DNA of 64,000 nucleotides, from assembly GCA_017520505.1 (NCBI GenBank), contig JAFXFN010000001.1, positions 1 through 64,000 on the forward strand. The letters run 5' to 3'. A program made the translations under genes and the position numbers. Origin of the DNA: Clostridia bacterium. GTDB taxonomy: Bacteria > Bacillota > Clostridia > Oscillospirales > CAG-272. The notes under the pieces are model-generated. The model made no database searches. It was not told the DNA's origin and saw only the letters and a program-made list of their open reading frames with translations. Below, in pieces: positions 1-7,700 of the stretch (positions are counted from its first letter, which is position 1; each line of letters starts with the position of its first letter).

Positions 1-169
1 TATTTGTCACCATTGCTTTTGTTTCATCGGTTACTTGGAACGGATTTGCATCCCAACACCAATCTCCGTCAAGAAATACGCTATTCGGTAAATCCTGTTT
101 GAGCTGTTGGCTCACAGTTGTTTTTCCAACTCCCATAGTGCCACCAATCATATATAAAGTTTTCATCAT
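1..169 (-). CDS. P-loop nucleotide kinase-like protein, 5' part only (runs off left edge)
   Basis: The first 56 codons of a minus-strand gene are present and the rest lies outside the window. The reading starts MMKTLYMIGGTMGVGKTTVS, which contains a clear Walker A loop (GTMGVGKTT) directly after the first beta strand. This is typical of small AAA or shikimate/adenylylsulfate-kinase-like P-loop kinases; the phrase FLDGDWCW a little later fits the strand that follows in such kinases. A TGGAGGTG ribosome site lies 2-9 bases upstream of the first of two adjacent ATG codons. The IS110 leader begins only about 15-30 bases upstream, so the insertion probably separated this gene from its native promoter. 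The substrate cannot be told. Confidence 0.7.
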   Translation of the reverse strand, partial: MMKTLYMIGGTMGVGKTTVSQQLKQDLPNSVFLDGDWCWDANPFQVTDETKAMVTN

Positions 170-190
170 TCACACCTCCAAATTCTTATT

Positions 191-400
191 TGGTACAATA
201 TAAGAGTAGAAACTCAATGCAAAAAGCATTGCAAAACTACTCTTATTTTTATACAATAAAGAGGAAAGGTCCGGCGTAATTCTTATTGGATTAACACATC
301 CGATCGATAAACTGTCGACCGCCTCTTATTGTATACATTCGAGTAAACAGGTTGAAGCATAGCCTTCGTGTAACGAGCCAAAATGAGTGTCAATAAGAGT
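191..400 (+). ncRNA. candidate IS110 bridge RNA in the transposase leader
   Basis: The roughly 250-base non-coding left end before the transposase folds into three consecutive hairpins, the layout described for IS110-group bridge RNAs (5' stem-loop, target-binding loop, donor-binding loop). Hairpin 1: taagagtag (201-209) with ctactctta (237-245), topped by caatgc/gcattg (215-220, 226-231). Hairpin 2: 251-264 with 322-334, 13 pairs and one bulged A, with inner ggtc/gacc (268-271, 317-320), enclosing a large internal loop. Hairpin 3: acattc (335-340) with gagtgt (385-390, one G-U), enclosing about 44 bases. The pairings are seen directly; the role is inferred from the IS621/IS110 literature. 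Exact RNA ends are unknown. Confidence 0.7.
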
Positions 401-444
401 AAGTGGTTCTACCTTTCAATTATTTTATCAAGGAGGAATACTCT

Positions 445-1647
445 ATGATCAGCGTAGGTATTGACATCTCAAAAGACAAAAGCACGGTATGTATGCTACG
501 ACCATATGGTGAAGTTGTAGAAGCTCCGTACAACATTGACCACACCGAACAAGCCTTAAATACTCTAATTGAGCGTATCAAGTCGTTCGATGAAGATGTA
601 AAGGTTGTACTTGAAGCTACCGGCGGCTATCATCAAGTTGTTGTCGCTAAACTGCTTACATCAAATATTTTTACTGTTGTTGTAAATCCCTACATCATGA
701 AAAAATATTGTGCAGCAACTTTAAGAAAGGCTAAAACAGACAAAATTGACTCTATCCGAATTGCAAATTATGGCATAGACCATTGGTTTTCTATGACCGC
801 ATATTGTCCACCCGATGAGATCTACAAAGAACTCAAACTACTGGGAAGACAATATGAACAGTATGTACGATTAAAAGTAGGCTGTAAGATACAACTTGCA
901 AACCTGCTTGACGGTGTTATGCCGGGAATCAAGAGCATACTGCAAGGAACCGTTCCGGCGTACAGTACAAAGGATAAACTCTGCGACTTTGTAGAAAAGT
1001 ATTGGCATTATGACAATATCAAAAAAATGAGCGAAAAACAGTTTCTTTCAGACTATGAAAAATGGACTAAAAGAAAAGGATATCGTTACAACGAAAGTCA
1101 AGCGATAGCGATATATCAGCTTTCGAAGAACAATATCCCAACTCTTAAATCCAGTACCCCATCGACCAAAATGTTGGTACTGCAAGCGGTAAAATCGGTC
1201 AGAGAAGCCGAACTCACCTTATCTCTAATTATATCACAAATGCAAGAAATTGCAAGTACCTTGCCTGAATATTCTGTGGTTAGAGAGATGAAAGGTGTTG
1301 GGGACGTTCTTTCGGTTCGCCTAATTGGTGAAATCGGAGATGTCAGACGCTTTCGTAATGGTAGTTCTCTTGTAGCGTTTGCAGGCATTGATGCTCCACC
1401 GTATGAATCAGGAAAGTTTGTCGGCACAAATCGTAATATTTCAAAGCGAGGCTCTTCCACTCTTCGAAAAATCGGATACGAAATTATGCACAGTCTCAAA
1501 GTATCAAAACCGACTGAAGATTCTGCAGTGTATGATTTCATTATCAAAAAAGAGAATGAAGGAAAACCTAAGCGCGTTGCCAAGATCGCAGGACTAAACA
1601 AATTCTTGCGTATATATTATGCAAGAGTTATGGCACTGTATTGTTGA
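445..1647 (+). CDS. IS110-family transposase (bridge-RNA-guided recombinase)
   Basis: A 400-residue DEDD recombinase that should excise and insert its own element through a circular intermediate. The N-terminal RuvC-like domain shows the acidic tetrad D7 (VGIDIS), E57 (VVLEATGGY), D99 and D102 (KTDKID). The C-terminal Transposase_20 domain has the helix-hairpin-helix segment (MKGVGDVLSVRLIGEIGD, 282-299) and the conserved serine region YESGKF (S322 probable nucleophile) followed by NRNISKRGS. The length is normal for the family and there is no frameshift, so it looks intact. I chose the ATG at 445 because AGGAGGA lies 8 bases upstream; the longer frame from 403 has no ribosome site. No terminal inverted repeats are visible, as expected for IS110. 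Confidence 0.93.
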   Translation: MISVGIDISKDKSTVCMLRPYGEVVEAPYNIDHTEQALNTLIERIKSFDEDVKVVLEATGGYHQVVVAKLLTSNIFTVVVNPYIMKKYCAATLRKAKTDKIDSIRIANYGIDHWFSMTAYCPPDEIYKELKLLGRQYEQYVRLKVGCKIQLANLLDGVMPGIKSILQGTVPAYSTKDKLCDFVEKYWHYDNIKKMSEKQFLSDYEKWTKRKGYRYNESQAIAIYQLSKNNIPTLKSSTPSTKMLVLQAVKSVREAELTLSLIISQMQEIASTLPEYSVVREMKGVGDVLSVRLIGEIGDVRRFRNGSSLVAFAGIDAPPYESGKFVGTNRNISKRGSSTLRKIGYEIMHSLKVSKPTEDSAVYDFIIKKENEGKPKRVAKIAGLNKFLRIYYARVMALYC

Positions 1648-1670
1648 TTGAATAACCGTCATTCACATAT

Positions 1671-1742
1671 ATGATCGCTACTGCAAACAAATTTTTACGT
1701 ATCTATTACGCAAGAGCCAAAGAATGTCTTGTCAACACTTGA
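1671..1742 (+). pseudogene. 3' remnant of a second IS110 transposase
   Basis: An open stretch of 23 codons ending in TGA reads IATANKFLRIYYARAKECLV, closely parallel to the C-terminus of the adjacent intact transposase (IAGLNKFLRIYYARVMALYC). Only the last helix remains. It differs at many third codon positions, so it is a diverged relative rather than a fresh duplication. It may be the stump of an older element into or beside which the present copy inserted, or the result of recombination between two copies. Confidence 0.65.
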
Positions 1743-1814
1743 AGTCGCAAAGCGAGTTTACAAAAAATTCGGAATTACCATTTTGAATTTTTTGTATGTT
1801 GACAACGTGACTTC
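1729..1814. repeat. nested inverted repeat downstream of the IS110 remnant
   Basis: Three sets of arms nest in order: ttgtcaac (1729-1736) with gttgacaa (1798-1805), gaagtc (1741-1746) with gacttc (1809-1814), and a perfect 12-base pair of arms, tacaaaaaattc (1759-1770) with gaattttttgta (1785-1796). The first two sets cross and so are alternatives to each other. It could be the right end of the older IS110, a structured RNA of that element, or a bidirectional terminator. Confidence 0.5.
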
Positions 1815-2144
1815 GGTATAATCTTGCCACGGCGAAGCGCCTCTGTGCTTTGCTCTTAATTACCTTGACCGGCGCAAAAATTTTTACAATGCGGTGGTCT
1901 TTTGGTCATACCCTTTTTTCAACACTCAAAATTGTTTGAGCTTTTCGGCTTTGTTGTTACGCCTTTTTTTATTTGTATTTTTTCAAAAAGCTCTTGACAA
2001 ACAGTAACAGGTTTATCGTTCTGTTTTATCTCCGGTTTCGCCTTTGTATTACAAGGCGCAGGGCAAAGCCATACCCCTAAAGTTGCACCCGCCCAAAGGC
2101 CCGCCCTTTGGGAGAGCTCCCGCAATAGCGGGTGAGAGGGCGAT
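1815..2144. other. gene-poor degenerate stretch
   Basis: About 330 bases with no convincing gene. Minus-strand frames of 68 codons and fewer exist but have no ribosome site and match nothing I recognise. The right part (2092-2140) carries two REP-like hairpins: cccaaaggc with gccctttggg (2092-2112) and cccgc with gcggg (2119-2132). It reads like a graveyard between the insertion sequence and the DUF559 remnant. Confidence 0.5.
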
Positions 2145-2300
2145 TTACGACAAGTTTTCTATTTTCTCATTGATCACTCTATCAATATAATATCGCAAAA
2201 AATCATACCATAAATGCTTTTCGTGCCGAGTCATATTACGGCGTAAAATTCTTGCGGCATTCAACAACTCATTATTTTTCTTAAATGGTTCTCGCTCCAT
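2145..2300 (-). pseudogene. truncated DUF559 (VSR-like endonuclease fold) gene
   Basis: A 51-codon minus-strand frame starting with ATG at 2300 reads ARILRRNMTRHEKHLWYDFL in its middle. That is the N-terminal signature of DUF559 proteins (usual pattern ARxLRxNMTxxExxLWxxLR). After LRYY the family sequence stops and an unrelated tail of 13 residues runs to a TAA. Family members are usually about 115-130 residues with a PD-(D/E)XK-like core, so catalytic parts are absent. The fragment is bracketed by REP-like hairpins on both sides (2092-2132 and 2304-2362). Function is presumably lost. Confidence 0.6.
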
Positions 2301-2303
2301 TTT

Positions 2304-2362
2304 GCCCTCTCCGTCGGCTACGCCGCCACTCCTGTGCCGACGTTCCTTTCGGCGGGAGAGGC
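2304..2362. repeat. REP-like palindromic element
   Basis: Outer arms gccctctccg (2304-2313) and cgggagaggc (2353-2362) enclose a second pair, gtcggc/gccgac, and a GC-rich centre. The element sits exactly at the 5' end of the DUF559 remnant and resembles the hairpins at 2092-2132 beyond its 3' end. It is probably a non-coding interspersed repeat of this genome; frames read through it are artefacts. Confidence 0.55.
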
Positions 2363-2542
2363 TTTTTCATTATCCTCATTATATCACAAATCGGCAGAGG
2401 AAACAAGTGTTTTCTCTGCCGAAATTTTTGTACCTGCAAAGTCTCCGTTAAAATAGCAGAGAACTGCGGTACTTTTGCTATTTTTTAAAATATACGGTAA
2501 GGTCTGTTAATTTTAATATATATATTATTAAAATTATTGCAC

Positions 2543-2571
2543 TTGACAAAATTTGTGCTTACAGTTATAAT
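2543..2571 (+). promoter_or_regulatory. sigma-A promoter of the solute-binding lipoprotein
   Basis: TTGACA (2543-2548), a 17-base spacer and TATAAT (2566-2571): a perfect consensus promoter. It lies about 35 bases before the start codon, leaving a short leader. No operator-like palindrome is obvious. Confidence 0.85.
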
Positions 2572-2606
2572 ATATGCTAACAAAATATATTGAAAGGAAC
2601 TCAGCA

Positions 2607-4061
2607 ATGAAAAAACTTTTATGTTTGGTACTTTCACTTCTTATGATAGTACCCGTATCGCTGGTAGGTTGCGGAGGTGACGGCGACGACACAACTGTTC
2701 CCACCATTACAGTCGATGTAAAAGATGAGCGTTTGCCTCTCGAAGTACCCGAAGTGGTGATCCCCGAAGACAAGGTCTTCAAGATCGTCGGTCAGGGTGA
2801 CGGTGACGGCTGGAAAGCAGATGACATTCTTTGCCCCGAGGAAGACTCCGATGACGTTCTTGAAAGTGCTAAATACACACGTTACAAGAATGTTGAAGAA
2901 ATGCTCGGTATTGAAATAGATGTTTATCTTAATCCGACCATCTACAACACGGTTCAGGCAAGTGTACAGTCAAATGACAAGGGCTTTGACCTTGTATTTA
3001 TGACGGTTGACAACGCTTCAAATGCCGCTATAAGCGACCTTCTTTACAACATTAACGACATCGAATCCATCAAGACAGAAAGCCCTTGGTATGACCAGGG
3101 TTACGTTGAAGGTCTTTCCGTAGGTGATGAAATTTACTCTTTGGTAACGAGTGTAGGTATTTACGATACATACATCATGTACATTCTTATGTACAACAAG
3201 AGACTTATTCAGACATACGGTCTTGACGATCCTTACCAGATGGTAAAGGAAAACAGATGGACATACGATAACTTCGTAGCTATGCTTGAGGGTATCTCCA
3301 CAGACAACGGTAACAGTGTTTGGGGCCCCGAGGATACATACGCATTTGCAGCTCACCCCGGTTCTGCAGGTAACTTCTTCTATGCGTCAGGTCTTAAGAT
3401 ATGCGAGAAAGACGATGCAAACCTCCCCGTAATGGCAGTTGAAAACAACTCAAAGGCTGTTGCGCTTCAAGAAAAGCTTATAAAGCTTCTCTTTGAAGAA
3501 AATACAACAATGTACGCAGGTGTTGCGGGCTTTGCACCCTCTGACTGCATCAACGCATTTATGTCAGGACGCTTGCTCTTCATGGGCGAGATCGTTGGTT
3601 ATCTCTGCACAACATTCCGTGAAATGGAGGATGACTTCGGCGTTGTTCCTTATCCTAAGTACGATGCTTCACAGTCAAGATACTACACAACAAACGATAC
3701 GGTTATCAACGTAATGTGCGTTCCGAGATTCATCTATACAGAAGAAGAGCTTGAAGTTCTCGGTACGATCACAGAAACGATCTGCTGGGAATCCTACTAC
3801 ACAGTTCGTCCTGCATTCTACGAGGACGTTCTCGGCGGTAAGGGTACACGTGACGAAGGCTCATACGAAATGCTCGACCTTTGCCGTGAGTCCCGTGTTT
3901 ATGACTTCGGTCTGTTCAACAGATCCATCGACCTTTCCAATCTCTACCGTGATCTTATTTCGAACAAGACAACGAAATACAGCTCTACTGTAAAGAGAAA
4001 CATCAAGCAAAGCCAGGTGGCTCTTGATGAGATCATTGCAAGCTATACAGATAACACTTAA
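2607..4061 (+). CDS. extracellular solute-binding lipoprotein (family 1-like)
   Basis: A 484-residue secreted lipoprotein. It starts MKKLLCLVLSLLMIVPVSLV followed by GCGG, a lipobox with the lipidated Cys at residue 22, then an acidic linker. The mature part is rich in aromatic and acidic residues and has the size of carbohydrate ABC-transporter binding proteins of Clostridia. No permease or ATPase gene is next to it, so it either serves a distant transporter or is an orphan receptor. The ATG at 2607 is preferred over one at 2574 because a GAAAGGA site precedes it and the signal peptide begins there; the earlier start would lie inside the promoter region. It is monocistronic, with a consensus promoter and a terminator. 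The ligand is unknown. Confidence 0.75.
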   Translation: MKKLLCLVLSLLMIVPVSLVGCGGDGDDTTVPTITVDVKDERLPLEVPEVVIPEDKVFKIVGQGDGDGWKADDILCPEEDSDDVLESAKYTRYKNVEEMLGIEIDVYLNPTIYNTVQASVQSNDKGFDLVFMTVDNASNAAISDLLYNINDIESIKTESPWYDQGYVEGLSVGDEIYSLVTSVGIYDTYIMYILMYNKRLIQTYGLDDPYQMVKENRWTYDNFVAMLEGISTDNGNSVWGPEDTYAFAAHPGSAGNFFYASGLKICEKDDANLPVMAVENNSKAVALQEKLIKLLFEENTTMYAGVAGFAPSDCINAFMSGRLLFMGEIVGYLCTTFREMEDDFGVVPYPKYDASQSRYYTTNDTVINVMCVPRFIYTEEELEVLGTITETICWESYYTVRPAFYEDVLGGKGTRDEGSYEMLDLCRESRVYDFGLFNRSIDLSNLYRDLISNKTTKYSSTVKRNIKQSQVALDEIIASYTDNT

Positions 4062-4070
4062 TTGAAGATC

Positions 4071-4105
4071 AACTGCCCGGGGTTCACACCTCGGGCGGTT
4101 TTTTA
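4071..4105 (+). terminator. Rho-independent terminator of the solute-binding protein gene
   Basis: GC-rich arms actgcccggg and cctcgggcggt close a small loop and are followed by TTTTTTATTTT, 10 bases after the stop codon. Confidence 0.85.
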
Positions 4106-4124
4106 TTTTCAATATAAACTCCGC

Positions 4125-4276
4125 AAACGGGCTCGTGTTTCAGGGGCGTCACGTTTCGCATTCTGCAAAACTGACGGTGCGCATTTTAAAAATTCATTTA
4201 AAGGAATCGAGCACTGTGCGCAGCGTCAAATTCACGGATCCGTGAATTGTGACGCCCCGAAAACAGATGCCCGTTT
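4125..4276. repeat. 152-bp multi-branched inverted repeat
   Basis: The outer stem pairs aaacgggc (4125-4132) with gcccgttt (4269-4276), continuing through ggggcgtcac (4143-4152) with gtgacgcccc (4249-4258). Inside are two side arms. Arm A pairs 4173-4183 with 4217-4227 (10 of 11 positions). Arm B is a perfect 20-base palindrome, aattcacggatccgtgaatt (4229-4248). The whole forms a closed three-way junction. No protein frame is convincing here. It could be a miniature mobile element or a structured RNA. Confidence 0.6.
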
Positions 4277-4387
4277 TTCACAAAAGGTCATCTTTGGCAA
4301 TAAGCTTGCCCTTTCAGCTTTTATTCATTATGATGGAAGCAGCCGGCGTGATATCGAATTTTAATCAGCTTCTTTGTAATACACTCT

Positions 4388-4460
4388 CCCTCAGTCTTTT
4401 GCTTCGCAAAATCCAGCTCCCTCTCTGAGGGCGCCTGACGATAAAGCGGAATTGTCGGGC
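4388..4460. repeat. REP-like hairpin cluster
   Basis: ccctcag (4388-4394) pairs with ctgaggg (4425-4431) around an inner hairpin, ttttgcttcgcaaaa (4397-4411). A second stem, gcctgac with gtcgggc, follows to about 4460. The composition matches other REP-like elements in this window. No gene is seen. Confidence 0.5.
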
Positions 4461-4489
4461 GGCAAAAGCCTCTTTCAGTAAACAAAAAC

Positions 4490-4520
4490 AAAACAGCCTC
4501 GATATATCGAGGCTGTTTTT
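4490..4520. terminator. bidirectional terminator
   Basis: A 14-base perfect palindrome arm pair (4491-4504, 4505-4518; core cagcctcgata) is flanked by A-runs on the left and T-runs on the right. It can terminate the minus-strand P-loop gene ending at 4536 and any transcript from the left. Confidence 0.8.
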
Positions 4521-4535
4521 ATTATGCTTACTTAA

Positions 4536-4943
4536 TCAGCAATATTTCTTCATTGCGTCCGTAAGGTTTTCAACGGGCATTGAAGCTGTGATGATAACAT
4601 CAACCTTTGTGCGGTCGGAGAACGCTTCGCATTCCTTGAGGAAATATTCGAAGGAAGCGAGGTCATCCTTACAGATCTTGAGTGCGGAATCTATGAAAAT
4701 ATGTGTGATATCATAGTTGCTTGCATATATACCGGAAACAAATCCGAACAGTGACTGACCGTCACAGATCATATATTCGCTTGTGTCTATAAGGCGGATC
4801 TGGTGCTTGATATCGTGAATGAGCTTTGTGCCCTGTTCAAGACATACTACCGAACCGTGAGAATCGATAAGCGCCTTATTGGTAAGCTCGATAAGCTGCT
4901 TTGTTTTACCTGTACCTTTTACGCCTGCAATCAATTTTAACAT
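4536..4943 (-). CDS. small P-loop ATP-binding protein (PilT/twitching-motility-like annotation)
   Basis: A 135-residue protein beginning MLKLIAGVKGTGKTKQLIEL, with an N-terminal Walker A (GVKGTGKT) and a DITHIFIDSA segment that fits a Walker B strand. Homologues in Clostridia are often labelled twitching motility protein PilT, but the length is far below PilT and no secretion ATPase domains follow, so the function is unknown. The ATG at 4943 lies 9 bases after AGGAGG; the ATG at 4952 overlaps that site and is rejected. It is monocistronic, with its own promoter (4985-5013) and terminator. Confidence 0.7.
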   Translation of the reverse strand: MLKLIAGVKGTGKTKQLIELTNKALIDSHGSVVCLEQGTKLIHDIKHQIRLIDTSEYMICDGQSLFGFVSGIYASNYDITHIFIDSALKICKDDLASFEYFLKECEAFSDRTKVDVIITASMPVENLTDAMKKYC

Positions 4944-4984
4944 AATGAACATCCTCCTGAATTGTAGTTATTTACCCTAACTAT

Positions 4985-5013
4985 ACTATACAATATTTTT
5001 CCGATTTTTGCAA
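4985..5013 (-). promoter_or_regulatory. sigma-A promoter of the small P-loop gene
   Basis: Read on the minus strand: TTGCAA (5013-5008), a 17-base spacer and TATAGT (4990-4985), about 42 bases upstream of the start codon. Confidence 0.7.
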
Positions 5014-5087
5014 GGGTTTTTATAAAAAAATTATAACTTTTTTTGAGAAACTAAACTGTTTTTTATTCAAATTGCCTATAATTGCGA

Positions 5088-6428
5088 TTATTTGTTGAGT
5101 CTTTCGATAAGATCTACCTGCATTTCTTCATATCCGGACTTGCCTAAAAGCGCAAACATATTCTTTTTATACGCTTCAACACCGGGCTGGTCGAACGGAT
5201 TTACGCCGAGAAGATAACCCGAAACACCGCAAGCATACTCAAAGAAGTATACGAGATATCCGTAGTTATATTCATCTCTTGCATCGATCTCGATCATCAT
5301 ATTGGGAACACCGCCGTCAACGTGTGCAAGGACTGTACCTGCTTCTGCCATGCTGTTTACGTAGTAAAGCGACTTTGAAGCAAGGAAGTTAAGACCGTCA
5401 ATGTTAGCGGGATCGTAAGGAACTTCGATTCCGTCACGTGAGGAAGCGAACGTAACGACTGTTTCAAACAGATTTCTCATACCCATCTGGATATACTGAC
5501 CGAGGGAGTGAAGGTCTGTTGAGAAGATAACGGATGCAGGGAAAATACCCTTGCCGTCTTTGCCCTCGCTTTCGCCGTAGAGCTGCTTCCACCATTCGCA
5601 CATCATTGCAAATGAAGGCTCGTAAGCTGCAAGAATTTCTGTGGTCTTACCCTTTCTGTAAAGGATATTTCTGTATGCCGCATAAGCAAGTGCGGGGTTT
5701 TCTTCGACGGGAGCATTCTTCATAAGCTCACGTGCGTCAGCCGCACCCTTCATCATCGCATCGATATCGGCACCGCTTACAGCGATGGGAAGAAGTCCTA
5801 CAGCCGTAAGGACTGAATATCTTCCGCCGATATCATCGGGAACGACGAACGTTTCATATCCCTTTTCATCAGCAAATGCTTTAAGAGTACCGCGGCATTT
5901 GTCAGTTGTGATGAAGATTCTTTCCTTAGCACCCTCTTCGCCGTACTTCTTTTCAATAAGCTCTCTGAAAAGACGGAAAGCGATAGCAGGCTCTGTCGTT
6001 GTACCCGACTTACTGATAACGTTTATGCAAACGTCACGGTCACGGCAGATTTCAAGAAGCTCTGCCGTTGCAGATGCGCTTATCGTGTTACCTGCAAAGT
6101 ATATATCGGGTGTATCCTTTTTCATATTATTATAAAGGGGGCTTTTTACGAATTCTATTGCCGCACGTGCGCCGAGGTATGAGCCACCGATACCGATAAC
6201 AACAAAAACGTCACAGCTTTTCTTTATCTTTTCAGCCGCCGCCTTGATGCGTGCGTATTCTTCCTTATCGTAATTTACAGGGTGATCTACCCAGCCTGTA
6301 AAATCATTTCCTGCACCTGTACCGTTTTTAAGCGTATCAGCCGCCGCATAAAGCGCAGGGGAGATGGAAGCAAGCTCATGCTCGCCGACAAATCCGTTTA
6401 AATGTTTTGTTTTAAGTTTAACTGCCAT
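5088..6428 (-). CDS. pgi: glucose-6-phosphate isomerase
   Basis: A 446-residue cytosolic enzyme interconverting glucose 6-phosphate and fructose 6-phosphate in glycolysis. Sugar-phosphate-binding and active-site motifs are visible: [16 protein letters not shown] (75-90), [16 protein letters not shown] (138-153) and a [14 protein letters not shown] stretch near 200. The length matches the short Gram-positive form (about 450 residues). An AAAGGA site precedes the ATG. The carboxypeptidase gene ends 23 bases upstream and may be co-transcribed. Confidence 0.95.
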   Translation of the reverse strand: MAVKLKTKHLNGFVGEHELASISPALYAAADTLKNGTGAGNDFTGWVDHPVNYDKEEYARIKAAAEKIKKSCDVFVVIGIGGSYLGARAAIEFVKSPLYNNMKKDTPDIYFAGNTISASATAELLEICRDRDVCINVISKSGTTTEPAIAFRLFRELIEKKYGEEGAKERIFITTDKCRGTLKAFADEKGYETFVVPDDIGGRYSVLTAVGLLPIAVSGADIDAMMKGAADARELMKNAPVEENPALAYAAYRNILYRKGKTTEILAAYEPSFAMMCEWWKQLYGESEGKDGKGIFPASVIFSTDLHSLGQYIQMGMRNLFETVVTFASSRDGIEVPYDPANIDGLNFLASKSLYYVNSMAEAGTVLAHVDGGVPNMMIEIDARDEYNYGYLVYFFEYACGVSGYLLGVNPFDQPGVEAYKKNMFALLGKSGYEEMQVDLIERLNK

Positions 6429-6451
6429 TTTTTTTATTTTCCTTTCAATGT

Positions 6452-7597
6452 TTAGCTGAACAAAAAGGACTTAATCATATATGTAAGCATCTGAAAAAAT
6501 CCTATACGGGGAGCATCGCAGTCCGCTGTTATGTCGCTCTTGCCGATGACCTCACCGTTTAATATATATTTAATGCTTCCGACCGTCTGTCCCTTTTCTA
6601 TCGGAGCTGTAAGACTTTCGGGAACATCAATTTCATAAGTTACCTTTTTCGTGTCCGATTTACCCAACAGCGTCGAAAATCCCGTATGCGATACCGATAT
6701 TTCATCCATCACCGCACCCTTTACCGCAATCGGCGGAAGACTTGCGGGGGAATAGTTCACCATACCGTAATTTGCAAAGCCGAAATCAAGCAAGAGCTTT
6801 GCGCACTCATTTCTCGCACTGCTCGTTGACGATGCCATAACGACACATATAAGCTGCATTCCGTCACGCTTTGCCGCTGCCGAAATACAGAACTTCGCCT
6901 TTGCCGTTGATCCCGTTTTAAGCCCGTTTGCGCCATCGTAAAATCTTATCAGCTTATTCGTATTGGTAAGTCCGAACTGTCCGTTTCTTATTGTATCCAT
7001 CCAGATGGTGGTATAATCAAATATCACGGAATGCTTCATTAGCTCACGTGACATTATTGCAATATCACGTGCCGAGGTGAGATGCTTTTTGGTCGTATCA
7101 TCAAGCCCCGTCGGATTTTCAAAGCACGTGTTCGTCATACCGAGCTGTTCGGCACGCTCGTTCATCCTTGAAACGAACGATGCTTCGCTTCCTGCAATAA
7201 ACTCCGCCATTGCAACGGCGCAGTCGTTTGCAGATGCCACGGTTATCGACTTCAGCATTTCATCGACCGTCATTTTCTCGCCGACTTTCAAAAAGACCTG
7301 CGATCCGCCCATAGATGCCGCATTTTCGCTGACAGGCACTTCGTCGGTAAGCTTTATATCTCCTCTTTCAAGCGCCTCGCAGATAAGTAAAAGCGTCATT
7401 ATCTTTGTGACGGATGCCGGAGGTAAAGGCTCATCGGCGTTGTCTTCATATAGCACCTTGCCCGTTTGCGCTTCAATGAGAATTACGCTTTTGGCATCGT
7501 ACTGTCCGGAAAGCTCCACACAGAACGGATGAAGCGCAAAGCTCACCGTCATAACGATGCAGAGTACGAAACACAAAAAAGTTTTTTTATTTGTCAT
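6452..7597 (-). CDS. D-alanyl-D-alanine carboxypeptidase (PBP5/DacF family)
   Basis: A 381-residue secreted serine peptidase that trims the terminal D-Ala from peptidoglycan stem peptides. A signal peptide covers residues 1-30. The penicillin-binding motifs are intact: S62-V-T-K65 (catalytic serine and lysine), S122-A-N and K227-T-G. The C-terminus carries the PBP5-associated beta domain ([18 protein letters not shown]) and a final hydrophobic/amphipathic segment ([11 protein letters not shown]) for membrane attachment. The ATG at 7597 follows a G-rich ribosome site (GGGGGGC); the upstream in-frame start at 7627 would put charged residues in front of the signal peptide. Confidence 0.92.
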   Translation of the reverse strand: MTNKKTFLCFVLCIVMTVSFALHPFCVELSGQYDAKSVILIEAQTGKVLYEDNADEPLPPASVTKIMTLLLICEALERGDIKLTDEVPVSENAASMGGSQVFLKVGEKMTVDEMLKSITVASANDCAVAMAEFIAGSEASFVSRMNERAEQLGMTNTCFENPTGLDDTTKKHLTSARDIAIMSRELMKHSVIFDYTTIWMDTIRNGQFGLTNTNKLIRFYDGANGLKTGSTAKAKFCISAAAKRDGMQLICVVMASSTSSARNECAKLLLDFGFANYGMVNYSPASLPPIAVKGAVMDEISVSHTGFSTLLGKSDTKKVTYEIDVPESLTAPIEKGQTVGSIKYILNGEVIGKSDITADCDAPRIGFFQMLTYMIKSFLFS

Positions 7598-7659
7598 TTT
7601 CAGCCCCCCTGATAGATGTACTACCATTTTATGCCGAGGGTTGCTGTTTTAGTATCAAA

Positions 7660-7700
7660 AAAGAAGAAAATGCACCGTGGCATTACGCCATATACGGTGC
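7660..7700 (-). terminator. terminator of the HPr-like gene
   Basis: On the minus strand tgcaccgt and acggtgca pair around a loop that includes the stop codon, followed by TTTTCTTCTTTTTT. Confidence 0.7.

Larger units (their letters stand above)
191..1670 (+). mobile_element. IS110-group insertion sequence (approximate limits)
   Basis: The element comprises a long structured left end, the transposase and a short right end. The limits are estimates: the left boundary lies between the kinase ribosome site (about 180) and hairpin 1 (201). The right boundary lies between the transposase stop (1647) and the point at 1671 where similarity to another IS110 3' end begins. A long left end and short right end are features of the IS110 group rather than the IS1111 group. 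No target duplication is expected for this family and none was seen. Confidence 0.75.

Noticed and set aside
1116-1601. A 161-codon frame antisense to the transposase.
   Set aside because: Shadow of the IS110 coding strand without start signals.
2285-2488. A 67-codon plus-strand frame through the REP-like element.
   Set aside because: The frame runs through a palindrome and has no ribosome site; the DUF559 remnant on the other strand explains its left part better.
4062-4364. A 100-codon plus-strand frame after the solute-binding protein.
   Set aside because: It reads straight through a terminator and a large inverted repeat and lacks a ribosome site.
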